Origin: Hordeum vulgare subsp. vulgare
Taxonomy: Eukaryota > Streptophyta > Magnoliopsida > Poales > Poaceae
Assembly: GCF_904849725.1 (NCBI RefSeq)
Contig: NC_058522.1
Location: forward strand, 336,851,029 to 336,915,028
Direction: 5' to 3'
DNA: 64,000 nucleotides
Shown one piece after another: positions 34,790-46,095 of the stretch (position 1 is the stretch's first letter; every line of letters begins with the position of its first letter). A program made the translations under genes and the position numbers. The notes under the pieces are model-generated. The model saw nothing but the letters and a program-made list of their open reading frames with translations. It was not told where the DNA came from and ran no database searches.

Positions 34790-37700
34790 TGTAACGCCCA
34801 AGATGCGACCCTATCCTTAATTTGGCACGAGGGCCTCGTCAGGGATAGAAGCGCATCTCGTCGTTTCGCAAAAATGGATATCGTTACAAGTACATGTACT
34901 GAAGAGAAGAGTATATGGAATTGGCTTACACTCACCACAAGCTAGAGCAGAGTCACATCAGTACAATACATAATCATCATGAAGAAGAGCAGGGTCCGAC
35001 TACAGACAAAAACAAACGAGAAAATAAAACGACATCCATCCTTGCTATCCCAGGCTGTCGGCCTAGAACCCATCCTAGATCGATGAAGAAGAAGAAGAAG
35101 AAGCAACTCCAAATGAACAATCAACGCGCTCGCGTCAAGTAACCTTTACCTGTACCTGCAACTGGTGTTGTTGTAATATGTGAGCCACAGGGGACTCATC
35201 AATCTCATTTCCAAAGGTATCAAGACCAGCAAAGCTTAATGAGTGAGGTAAGGTTAGGTGGTGAGGCTGCAACAAGCGACTAAGCATTATATGAGGTGGC
35301 TAACTTACGAGTACAAGAATAAAGAGGGGGAAGATCTACGCATAACGGACGTGAACTACTGATGATTAAATGAATGATCCTGAACACCTACTTACGTCAA
35401 ACATAACCCCACCGTGTCCTCGATCGGAGAAGGAACTCACGAAAGAGACAGTCACGGTTACGCACTCAGTTGGCATATTTTAATTAAGTTAACTTCAAGT
35501 TATCTAGAACCAGTGTTAAACAAAGTTTCCACATTGCCACATAACCGCGGGCACGACTTTCCGAAAGATTTAACCCTGCAGGGATGATCCAACTAATCCA
35601 TCACAAATTACCACAAGCCGCATAGAAATCCTCGATCACGAAGCTCGCAATCTCGTTGGACTCCTTAGTGGAAAACCTCAACTCTAAGATTACCCAAAGC
35701 ATCACCGGAATCCCGATGCACAAGACATTCGTCAAAGGTAAAACTAATCCAGCAAGGCCGCCCGGCGTGTCGACGATCCCGATAGGAGCTGCGTATCTCG
35801 TTCTCAGGACACGACGGATAAACACAGTGTACGGTGGCCTGATAGACATCTCCCGAGTTGCCCCGGGTTGGCCCCGCAAACGGCTCTAGTTTTGGACAAG
35901 CACCATCAGCACTGCCCCCCCGTATTATGTAGAATTACTCCTCGGGTTCATGACGCCCTATGCTTTCAGTATTAACAAAATTATTATGTTGGGAAAATGC
36001 AGTACCAATGTTGGGCCTTGCCAGACCAGCTTGAATCTAATTTTTTTTATTAAGGAGGTCCCCATAACAACCCCGATCGTGTTAGGAGCGCTCAAATATG
36101 GAACATAACACCGGTAGCCGAAACTAAGGGGGCAAAGGTGGAACAAAACACCAGGCTAGAAAGGCCAAGCCTTCCACCTTTTACCAAGTATATAGGTGCA
36201 TTAATTTAAATATCATTTAATAGGGTGATATAACAAGGAACCCATGTAATCACATGGAAGCAACTGCACCTGCAACTAGCAACGCTAACACATGGTTAAG
36301 CAAGCGGCAACATAGCCAAACAGTGGTTTGCTAGGTTGTGAACATGTTGAAGGTTTTCATGGCAATGTTGAGAGGCTGATAGTTAACAGGTGGTAGGCAA
36401 CGAGACATAACGACATAAACGGTAAAACTAGCATGGCAATGATAGTAATGGTATCTGGGAAATGGTCATCTTGCCTGAGATCCCGCTTGGAAGAAGAATG
36501 ACTCCGTGAAGCAGACGCACCGATGTAGTCGAGCGGGTCCTCACTTTTCGACATGCTTGCGGAACTCTATCGAGACGAAGCAAAACCGAAAACAAGCACC
36601 AACAAGGATATTCACCACAAGACATGCATGACAAAAATGCAATCCACATATGATGCATGATCAGCTGAATATATGCAAGACACGACATGTCAATTCACAA
36701 CAATCAATACTACACATTAAGTGAAGTTCAATATGCAACGAGTTGCATATTGACGAAACTCCGCATACGAGTTATTTAGTTCTATCCCGATTAGATACAC
36801 GACAGTATTAAATGTGGTTAAACATGGCAAGAGGTGAGGCGTAATTAAACTACCTAACTAGGCACTTTAAATGAGGTCAGAAATGACATATAGCACCCCC
36901 GAAACGACCTCACATATTAATTTACAATTCTGTCCAGATCTGAACTAACACGTTTAAAAGTTTGTTGAACAGCAAAACAATTAGGTTCACGTGATTCTAC
37001 GCGTCGTTACAAGCAATTTACACATAGAGAACATCTCCAACGGAGCTACGGATCAAAAGATACAAGCACCGCAAGATATGATGGCATGAATGCAAAATGT
37101 ATGCAACGACAGTCGCAAGCATTTAAAAACACACAACCAACAAGATATTATGAAACTACACGAGATTTTAAGCAAGTTTCATATAGGACATGATCAAAAT
37201 GGAGCAACGGTTCAACAACTACGGGGTAAACAAGAAATCACTACAATCTGCCAAAATCAGCCACATAGCATTTTCTACACCCCACAACTACGAGCTACAC
37301 AAATCCAATATACTCTACCAAGGCATGAGGCGGTAGAGGGAAAGATGCAGTACAAAATACATCCAACAACACTTAGCATGGAAGCATGGATCACTAGGAA
37401 AAGAAGTCACAAAATGGCTTCTCACACACAGTTTCAGACTTAGAGAAAAACACAGTTTATGAAAGTGCAGTTTTCGATCTGAAGACACATTGACAGCAGC
37501 AACACCATAAGCTACATGACTCCAAACGGCATCAAAATTGACAACATGCTAGAGAATCCTAAAGTCTACAACTAACTCCATTGCACCAACCTCAAAAGAG
37601 CTATAGATCACCAGATAAACTCATGCAAAGACAACAACAAAATATAACAAATCTCAGACTTAGAAATATTTCAGCAACTCCAAATCAGCACTATTTTCTA

Positions 37701-39698
37701 GGATGTTGAGAACAAGCAAACCACACCTAAACATGGATTTCTATTGCAAGCAAAAATACCAGAGGCTAGCCTACACATCCAAGGGCATATCTCTAGTTGA
37801 CAACTCCTTCATATCGTGCATGGATGAAAACCCATAAAAAATAAACAAAGGACAACATGGCAAAATATCACGCGAACTAACTTGCACAAAATCTAAAACT
37901 AAATGCACAGTTAAATTCTATGGATTTTTCTACCCCAAAAACATATATAACATGAGGGGTTGCAAAATAAAAACAACGCCACACGTATATGCGGGAATAT
38001 GTCCTAAACATGGTAAAATAAACTAGCGATGGAATCCTACAGGCAAAAATACAAACAACCACTCTAAAATACATGGCAAGAGGTCTCTAAAAACATGAAC
38101 ATTTTACATACGGGATTTGAGCAAACCGGACACGCACTAAATAAATACGGGACGATTAACCTATTGGGACAACACGCAAAACTAGGCATTCGACACATCA
38201 AACTATGTCAAACATGCATGCAAGTTGCAAATTCGTAATCTACGCGAAATTCTACACGAGATACATATACAACTCGCTCCGATCCGACATACGGATTAAA
38301 AACTACGGACGTTTAATATTTAGCATTTAATCCTAAAAAAGAAATAAATCCTAAAACCTTAAAGAATCACTAACGGGCCGAATAGGGGCATGCACAACAT
38401 ATGATTCAACGCCTAGGGCGGGGGATAGAGGAAGGGGGCTGCTCACCTAGTGGACCAAGGCCCAGGAGAGGAGGAGGCAGCTCGCGGTCGGTGCTGGGCC
38501 GAAGGGGGAGGCGCGGGACCTGTGCCGCGGGGAAGAGCTCGCTGGAGTGGCGAGATGGGCCGCGAGCATCCTGGCGCGTCCCACCTAGTTCGAGCAGCTG
38601 GAGGCCCACGGGAGGAGCCTCGTCTCCCTCCCGTCGTGAGCTGCAGCGAGGAGCCGAGGCCATGGCGCGCAGGCCAGAGGTCGAGGGCGAGGCACGAAGG
38701 ACGCTAGGGAACGCGGGGATGTCGGATCTGGTGAGGGGCGCTGCCGGCCTCGCTCCGGCGAGCACATGCGGCGGCGGCCGAGAGCTCTGCGAAGGAGAAG
38801 AAGACGGTGAGGACGAGGCAGGTAGGAAGAGGGAGAGGAAGGAGAGAGGAAGGGGCGGTGGTCCTGCGGCTGCCGCTCCGGCGACGGGAGACCGGGGAAC
38901 GCGGTGCGGTGCGGGAGGCGGAGCCGGGAGGCAGGGAGGCGCTCGGAAGGGCTTGCCGGAGGCACGGCTCGGGTAGGCGGCGGCAGATCCGGGCCCGGCG
39001 GGCCTCAGATGGGCTCGGCAGCCCCGCGGCGGCTGGGAGGAGGAGGCTGGCGGCTGGAGAGTAGGTGGGGCACGTATTTCGAGGGGATTAGGGTTTGTGT
39101 CAAAAAATGGCTTGGGAGGCCTATTTATAACAATGGGGGGGGCTAAGTTGCCGGTTTATCAGAATTTCGCCCCGGTTTCAACCGCGCGGTCGGAATGGAA
39201 CAATTCCGAACGCGGGACGGGCTCAGTGGCCGTGTAGGGTAGGTTAGCCGGAGAAGTGAGGAAGACGAGCACCCGGCAACACGATTTTAAAACATAAAAA
39301 AAACGTCCGACGGTAGACCGAATACGGTGGCGCCACAATCGACCGTTCGGGTACCAGACGGATTCCGATTGCGACGAAAATTGGCAGGCGGCCTACCTAT
39401 ATCTAAACAAGACCGCACATCAAGTTTCAATCCAATTAGAAAAGTTTTATACACACTTTTAAAAACAAGGTTTTGACGATGCCGCGGACGCGTGCATGTG
39501 TGGTCGGGCTCAGAACGGGCAATGACGAGAACCGACAACTAACAACGGATGCAAGTTTGAAAACTGGCGACAACGGAATGCCGATGCAATGCGGATGATG
39601 CGCCAGTTGCGATGATGATGCGACAAATAAAAATAACCACACGACGAAAACGGAAAGAAAAGGGGAATCTTCTGGAACGTCGGTCTCAGGCTATCACA
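34790..39698 (-). repeat. 5' LTR of the LARD
   Basis: It matches the other LTR base for base over long stretches. It has scattered substitutions and a few small deletions in the GC-rich block (for example near 38880, where about 20 bases present at 31090-31115 are missing). It ends GTCTCAGGCTATCACA before TGGGA. Confidence 0.92.
39121..39129 (-). promoter_or_regulatory. TATA box of the LARD 5' LTR
   Basis: Minus strand TATAAATAG in the context GTTATAAATAGGCC, present at the same place in both LTRs (31353-31361 in the other copy). Transcription would run toward lower coordinates into the GC-rich leader. Confidence 0.7.
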
Positions 39699-39703
39699 TG
39701 GGA

Positions 39704-39908
39704 GGACTACATGAAAGAAATCTATACCTCTTCATTTCTCACTCACAATCTCTGCAAATTACAAGCCACTAGCGAATCCGACAAGCCATCAACCTCCTGC
39801 TATTTGTAAATAAAATGAAAGAGCAGGGCATATAGGGGGGAGAAGAGAAAGGAAGGGGAGAAACCATCATCAACTTCAACATTTGAATGAATTTAACATG
39901 GGCTGGCT
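39704..39908 (+). other. Host flank of the LARD; possible last exon of the MADS relic
   Basis: Plus-strand reading gives TSSFLTHNLCKLQATSESDK and then PSTSCYL before TAA, directly followed by AATAAA. A short C-terminal exon with its poly(A) signal would look like this, and the LTHNLCKLQ phrase faintly resembles the variable C-termini of AGL17-like MADS proteins. The acceptor is not clear, so this is a weak suggestion. Confidence 0.25.
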
Positions 39909-40590
39909 AAGAGCAACTCTAGCAGACCCCATATCCCGTCCCGACCCGTAAAATATGTGTTAAAATGCGGGTCGGAACGAAAAAACCTGCCCGATCAAAC
40001 CCCGCATCCCGCCCCGACCCGTAAATATTTTTGATGATTTTTGTTTTCAAGATGGGAGAAAGGGAGGGTGGTGTTGCACGTGTGATTTATTTGCGAGATT
40101 GAATTTCGAAATGTAACACCTCTTGAATCCAACATCCAAATTACGGATTGTTTTCTTTGTTGCATTTCTTGCATCAAGATTTTTAACAATAAACCCTGTT
40201 CTGACAACTAACTAATTAACTTGTGCTCCCTTCGTACAATGCGGCAAGTGTTGTAAAGGCAACCTTGTCAAAGGAGGTGCTGTCTTGCCTCATAGTTACA
40301 GATACATCTATTATAAAATATATATGTATCAAACACATTTTAAAATGTTAAGATATTTCAAATAATAATTTCGCGTGTACCTTCAACATTCTATGCTTGC
40401 ACATGAAAAATGATAAAAACAATTTTTTTATGTTATGTATAAAAAAGATAAAAAGAATAGTTATAATCAAGCATCGGAAAGTCGCAAAAAATGTCCTTTT
40501 TCATCAAAACTTTATGCATGAACATATAATGTTTGGATGTACACGCGAATTTTTTTTCTTGATTTTTTTTAATAAAGTATGTATTTAGAC
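39909..40590. mobile_element. Fragment of a class II element, one end seen
   Basis: It begins GAGCAACTCTAGCAGACCCC, a terminus I have seen on DNA transposons in Triticeae. GGGTCGG/CCCGACCC phrases repeat in inverse sense nearby (39940-40020). The matching other end is not found in the window, so the element is truncated or nested. No coding sequence is present. Confidence 0.4.
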
Positions 40591-40598
40591 AATAAGAG

Positions 40599-41505
40599 CA
40601 ACTCCAACTGTCCGATTCAAACGAACGGCGTTTTTGTTCGTTTTTTGTCCATTTAGATCGGTCCGACGGACAACAACATCCGCTTCCGCGTTTGGGTCGG
40701 CGCATGTGTCCAACGTTGACGAGACTCATTTTGACCGTGCGTAAAAAAATTACAAACATTTCCGAAAAGAAAATCAAACAAAAAATAAACATTAAAGGCG
40801 GACACGAAGGCCGGCGAAAGTCCAAGCATCCCATTATATTAATTGAACATTAAAAAAACTAAATTACGCGCTACCCTAAGCGTCCTCGTCGTCGGCATCG
40901 GGACCGGTGAGGTCGATCTCAACAACGACGTTGATGTCGGGGGAGGGCTGTGCCAGCACGGGTAGTGCTGATGGTGACGGTAGCGTAGCATGGGCGCGCT
41001 CATTCACAAGGCGCAGCGTCCTCCTATGCTCGAGGTCGCAGCGCGCGGGGATAGACGACGGGGGACTTGCCCTCGTTCTGGGCGGAGCCGACCATGGCTG
41101 CTGGCTAGAGTTTGGTCGCCAACGAGGGAGCAGAGAGGTGGCGAGGTGGCGAGATGGGGACGGGGTCTGAAAGCAGATGAGGCTGAACCCCACCGCACGC
41201 TCGGATTAAAATAGGCTGACGGCGGTTGCTGACGCGTGGGCCCGCAGAGGGTGGCGGTAATTAATTAAGTTGATCCGGGTAGTTGGACAACTGATGGGTG
41301 TGGATGAGACGGACACCGAGAGGGCGCACGAGTCCGCTTCCTGTCCGCGTTGACGCATTTCAGTTTCAAATTTGGGCCGGAAATTGGTCGACGCGGACAC
41401 AAAGCGGACGCGCTTTGACAATGGATCCGCGCGTTGGGTCATCACATTTGTTCGTCGAACCCAAACGGACGACGATAAATGAAATGGATCGCTCCATTGA
41501 AGTTG
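40599..41505. mobile_element. Non-autonomous class II-like element (about 0.9 kb)
   Basis: The left end reads CAACTCCAACTGTCCGATT. The right end, reverse-complemented, reads CAACTTCAATGGAGCGATC, an imperfect inverted repeat. Subterminal CCGTTTGGGT-like phrases occur on both sides. The GC-rich centre holds a minus-strand frame (40876-41193) ending DLTGPDADDEDA, with no known domain. No target duplication could be fixed, so the superfamily is open. Confidence 0.45.
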
Positions 41506-41699
41506 ACATGTATACATCTACACCTATGAGCCAAAGTAAATTTCTCATATTATATTGAGTAATTTGTACTCCCTATGAGACACAACATATGCTTCACGCG
41601 TAACTTGTATTTTCCGATGGAACCTGTACATTGTAAGTGACACAAGATGTGCCATCGATGCAACCTCGTGGTGGCCAAACGGGGTTGTGCCTCCCTCGG

Positions 41700-42129
41700 T
41701 GTAATTTTTTTACTGTATATATTAAGGGCATCTTCAAAGCGTACTATATGATACAAACGTGTTTTGTCATCAAATATGGGTTTGTATCGGTCCGTTAATC
41801 AATTCAGGCGTATTTTTTCTCCTAAATCCAAGACAATATTGGAGGGGTGTAGAAGTCCAAATAACAACTATGTAGAATCCAGACACTTCAACAACCATGA
41901 TGATGATGATGATGATGCAAATGAAGAAGGGATTGCAATGGCCACCTCTTCCCCAACCATGGTGCTTTCTTCGACTCCCCCAACGAGGACCTCATCCCCA
42001 TCAAGTGCCTCATGGTTAAGTCTACCAACAAGGTAACCTTAAACATTAAAACTACATATGAAACAAAATAAGTGAATCTACACTCTAAAGTTTGTTTATA
42101 TACATCCGTATGTGGTTCTTAATGAAATC
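41700..42129. other. Unassigned stretch with a (GAT)n run
   Basis: (GAT)6 lies at about 41899-41917. Nearby, one frame reads FFDSPNEDLIPIKCLMVKST before a possible GT donor at about 42031, but no gene model can be built. It may be transposon-derived. Confidence 0.25.
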
Positions 42130-43420
42130 TCTAAAAAGATTTGTATTTAGGAACACATGAAGTATATATGTACGAAGAGGGTGGTGTCATGTTCAAATTC
42201 CTAATGCACAACTTTAATGCTACACACGATGCATATGCATGCCTAAATATGTCGAGTGCGACAGAAAAGGGTTCATGACATAAACGTAAGGTGTTGGCCA
42301 CTATACTATGTACCGGAGGACGGAATCCTATAAACATATGACGTGACTCAAACTTTGTAACACATTTAGCCATGCCTGACTCAGCGTAAGACAACCAAGA
42401 GAATCTATACCTTAATTTGGTCAAACCAGCACCTCTTGTTGGCGGTCAAGAGGGATATAGACCGTTCAGGCCTATGAGTTGGCGTGTCGTTGAAGATCGG
42501 TTGCGAGGGACTACAAGAACACCATCACCTGCATGTGACCAAATGTATATAGGAAAAGGATGGTCCAATGTTTAAATACACAATGCATAAAACTATGATG
42601 TGGCATGCACCTGGCTCACAAACTGAACGCCCCCCTTATGTATACTAGCTAGCAGGTTACGCCCGTATGGTGCTCCCCTCTCTCTCTCACACACACACTC
42701 ACACACGCACACGCACACGCACACGCACACAAATACGCACACGCACACACGCACACACTTCGGGTCTACGAAACACATGCACTCATAATTTGGTCGGGCA
42801 TGTACAACATGACCTACCATAACATGGACCGAGGGATTCTATGTTGGTCAAACTAGCAGTCTTGTTATCGCTCAAAAAGGGATAAACAACACGGGCCGGC
42901 CCATAGATGGACGCGTCATCGATAACCACACGAGAGATGCCATAACACCAGTACCACCTGCTTGCGTGTATATATGAAGAGGTGGTATGCTATGTATTTC
43001 AAATAGCCAATGTGCAACTTTGACGTGGAGCCTACCTCACGAATCAGACAACACTCTGGAAGCTAGGTAATTAAGGATGACACACGTAGGGTGTTGTTCC
43101 AACCACCACTTCAAGTGCGTGGGAGGGAAGTAATCATGAGAATACGTGAGCTCCAAGTTTGCTCAGACATGTCACCATGACCCACCATAATACGAACCAA
43201 GACGAATATTCATGTTCAAGTACCCCTCTCATTGTCGGTCAAAGGGATCACATATAGACCCTAAGGGCCCAACGATAGGTGTGTCGTCAAAAGCCGCACA
43301 ATGGATACATGGTCGATCAGAAGACGATTGCCACTTGCATGTAGCCCAATTATATGTATGGGTGACGTGATGTGTTCAAATCCCCATTGCCGCACAACTG
43401 TGATGTGGCACCAACTAGTT
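42130..43420. repeat. Degenerate tandem array, period about 370-430 bp
   Basis: The core phrase GTCAAACCAGCACCTCTTGT (42420) recurs as GTCAAACTAGCAGTCTTGTT (42847) and GTTCAAGTACCCCTCTCATT (43214). Each copy is followed by a GGTCAA..GGGAT.A.A..ACC stretch, a GG.CC(A/T)..AT...G.GTCGTC segment and a CACCTGC-like phrase. A second recurring phrase (ATGTTCAAAT..CAATGCACAACT..GATGTGGC) appears near 42180, 42570, 43000 and 43380. Copies are heavily diverged, so this is an old array. Confidence 0.7.
42676..42757. repeat. Compound CA/CACACG microsatellite
   Basis: TCTCTCTC passes into (CA)n and (CACACG)n with an AAATA interruption. It lies inside the second unit of the tandem array. Confidence 0.95.
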
Positions 43421-43896
43421 GATTTTTTTATTTCAACATATGGTGTACCTTTTCATTGGTTTCAATAATATTTGTTGTTTCAACATATAATATGCATGAA
43501 TTTTATTTTAGAGCGGTTTGTTGCATTACTTCTTGAGAAACTATTGGAGGCACACGCCAAAATTATCTAAGTTTGCCATGGCTATCCTTTTGACCCACAA
43601 CAAGAAGGGTTGACCTTGTACGACCGACTCCTCTTGGTCTATGTTACGATAGGTCATGGTGGCGTGCATGCGAGACCAAAGTTTGAGGATTTGCGTTGGT
43701 TTCCCTCCCGTCGGCCCAAAGGGGAGGGGGGGGGGGAATCGACACCCTATGTCTTGAACTTAGCTTGCCTCCAAAAGTTTGTCCAAAATTAATGTAACAA
43801 ACCGTCTTGAAATAAAATTCATCCACATTATATGTTGGAACAATAGATCTTATTGAAATCAATAAAACACACGCCATATGTTGAAATAAAAAATTC
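43421..43896. mobile_element. Fold-back element with long inverted arms
   Basis: Left arm 43421 to about 43560 and right arm about 43760 to 43896 are inverted copies. ATTTTTTTATTTCAACATAT pairs with ATATGTTGAAATAAAAAATT, then TTTCAATAA, CAACATATAAT, GAATTTTATTT, CGGTTTGTT and TTGGAGGCA each have their complement in order. The loop is about 200 bp and includes a G11 run at 43727. No ORF. The duplication at the borders is not clear. Confidence 0.8.
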
Positions 43897-44613
43897 CAAA
43901 ACAACAAATAAGATAAAATCATTCTCAATATTTTCAAAACAAGGACCTCAAGATTTATTTAGTCGGATTGACATATCACTACAAGCATTTAGTGCTAAAT
44001 GCGTGTAGTGATCATATCACACCACCTAAATGAACCTTGAGATCTAGCAAGTCCCCACCCAGTCACCCATCCTTGGACTACTCCAGCCACATCACACTTA
44101 ACTTCTTTGTTTCATTTGAATCGGTTAGGGGTTGGGAAGATGCACCTTGCTAATAAGGGTTGCCTCCTAGCATTTGTAAGGCATGTCCTAATGATCACCT
44201 CTTGGGACCAGCTACGTATGGCACATGTTTTTGGTAGTACTAGAAACCATGTGCAATGGTGGCATGCATGCATGACCAACATTTGTAGGGACTGATGATG
44301 ATGTCTCGCTCATGCTCGATGGCGCGATGCCACTCTTGCTCTCCGGCATGCTCCATATCGTTCTCCTTGTCTAGGAGGTTGATGACGGGGCCGATGCTTC
44401 GACGAGAAACCGATTGGGAGAGTGGCGGGAGACCGATTGGGGGAGTGGTGGGAGAAGCATGTCTGGATAGAACACCATTTTAACATAGAATGGATAACTT
44501 AGGAAAGAAGGAAGCTCGAGATACCATGACATGTGTGCACGCAATGCTTAGACATGTACGGGTGCCAAGCGATTGTCTACAACTGCTTTAATTTATTTGT
44601 GGTTTGTTTGACA
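43897..44613. other. Non-coding stretch, nothing assignable
   Basis: Only short frames. At 44380-44460 GAGAAACCGATTGGGAGAGTG is followed by a near copy about 25 bases on. The minus frame with ENDMEHAGEQEWHRAIEHER looks like a transposon-ORF scrap but is too short to assign. Confidence 0.3.
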
Positions 44614-45925
44614 TTTTTATACATTAATTAAGTTTTTTAGGCATTTAATGTGCATAATTTAAATTTGAACTACAAGCACATGCTCCATGGAACCAAAATG
44701 GGTTGAAAAATCATATTTGTGTCCTTGGGTCCATGTTTAGGTCTCATGCAAGGAATGTGAATGGATTACAAACATCTTGGCGTCATGACTAGCCCGCAAA
44801 CATTGAGAATCTAGGTTTTTAAATTACTGTAAATCCAAAACTCGTCTCAAATTCATGAAAGTTACCCCACTGTCATGACACGGCCCATATACGACGTCGT
44901 AATTTTTTGACCAATTTGAGACAAGTTTTGGGACAAGCCTCTTACAAACCGGAGCTTCTCACAAGAAGCCTCGCGGTTTTGGTAGAGAACATGTCACCTT
45001 TGTGGGCAAAACAACAATCATCGCATCCTCTTGCCTTGATTTTTTTTATACATGCAACAAAGACCAATATGAGTGTCGTGCTAAAATATGGAATTATTCA
45101 GGGCTCGTTTGGCTCTTTTTATACATTAATTGAGTTTACTAGACACTTAATGTGCATAATTTAAATTTGAACTACAAGCACATGCTCCAGGGCACCAAAA
45201 TGGGTGGAAAATTCATTTTTGTCTCATTGGGCCCCTGTTTAGGTCCCATGCAATGAGTGTGAATGAATTACGAAGCTCTCGGGATCGTGACTAGGCCGTA
45301 AACATTAAGAATCTTAGTTTATAATTCGTCGTAAATCCAAAACTCGTCTGAAATCATGAAACTTACCCCAGTGTCATGCCATGTCATATATATGTCGTGG
45401 TAAAAAAATTGATCAATTTGGGACACGTATTGGTACGAGCCTCTTACAAACTATAACTTCTCAAAAGAAGCCTCGTGATTTCTACACGGAACATGTCACC
45501 TTTGTCGGTGAAATAACATTCAATGCATTCTCTCGCCTGGATTTTTTATACATTGAACCAAGACTAATACGAGTGGCGTGCTAAAATATGGAATTATCCA
45601 GGGCTCATTTGGACCTTTTTATACATTAATTGAGTTTCCTAGGCATTTAATATCCATAATTCAAATTTGAACTAAAAGCACATGCTCTAGTGCACCAAAA
45701 TGTGTTAAAAAATTATTCTTATGTCCTTGGGTGCTTGCTTAGGTCCCATGCAACAAATGTGAATGAATACGAAACATTTAGTGGCGGCTCGGACACAAAC
45801 ATTGAGAATCTTGGTTTTGAATTCCCGTAAATACAAAAGTTGTATGAAATTCATGAAAATTATCCCGGTGTCATTACACAACACATATAGGCCGTGGTAC
45901 CATATGTTTTCCAATTTGAGAAGGA
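44614..45925. repeat. Tandem array with about 500-bp period, 2.6 copies
   Basis: TTTTTATACATTAATT starts a unit at 44614, 45116 and 45616. In each unit CATTTAATGTGCATAATTTA, GAACTACAAGCACATGCTC, a GTCC..GGG.CCATG phrase, AAACATTGAGAATCT, TCGTCT.AAAT and CATGTCACCTTTGT follow in the same order, except that the third unit ends before the last of these. Units 1 and 2 are about 80% alike by eye. Confidence 0.88.
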
Positions 45926-46095
45926 ACACACATTAACAAGGAGTGTAGAAATTTTGGACTAAATAGTTGCCACATTAATATCGCAAACGGTTGTATTACG
46001 TGAATCGTGTGCATTGCGATAACCATTTACGTGGTGCCACGTGTCCCACTTTTTTTACTTGATAGGGGTGTCGTGTGAGCGGCTATTTGATGAAA

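Larger units (their letters stand above)
26977..39698 (-). mobile_element. Complete LARD (large retrotransposon derivative), Sukkula-like
   Basis: Two direct repeats of 4950 and 4909 bp (26977-31926 and 34790-39698) flank a 2863-bp interior. TGGGA is duplicated perfectly at 26972-26976 and 39699-39703, which defines the insertion. The minus orientation follows from the primer site at 34775-34786 and the polypurine tract next to 31927. The interior encodes no gag or pol, so mobility depended on enzymes from another element. Very long LTRs with a non-coding but structured interior are the hallmark of barley/wheat LARDs, and Sukkula is the nearest I know. In stretches compared by eye the LTRs differ by a few percent, which suggests insertion within the last few million years (rough inference). 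Confidence 0.92.

Noticed and set aside
26977..39698. Segmental duplication explanation for the two 4.9-kb repeats
   Set aside because: TG...CA ends, primer site, polypurine tract and a 5-bp target duplication show that they are LTRs of one element.
40599..41505. Host gene with the minus-strand frame ending DLTGPDADDEDA
   Set aside because: It lies between imperfect terminal inverted repeats, with no introns, start context or known domain; more likely transposon content.
42593..42820. A minus-strand frame rich in Cys/Val
   Set aside because: It is produced by the CA/CACACG microsatellite.
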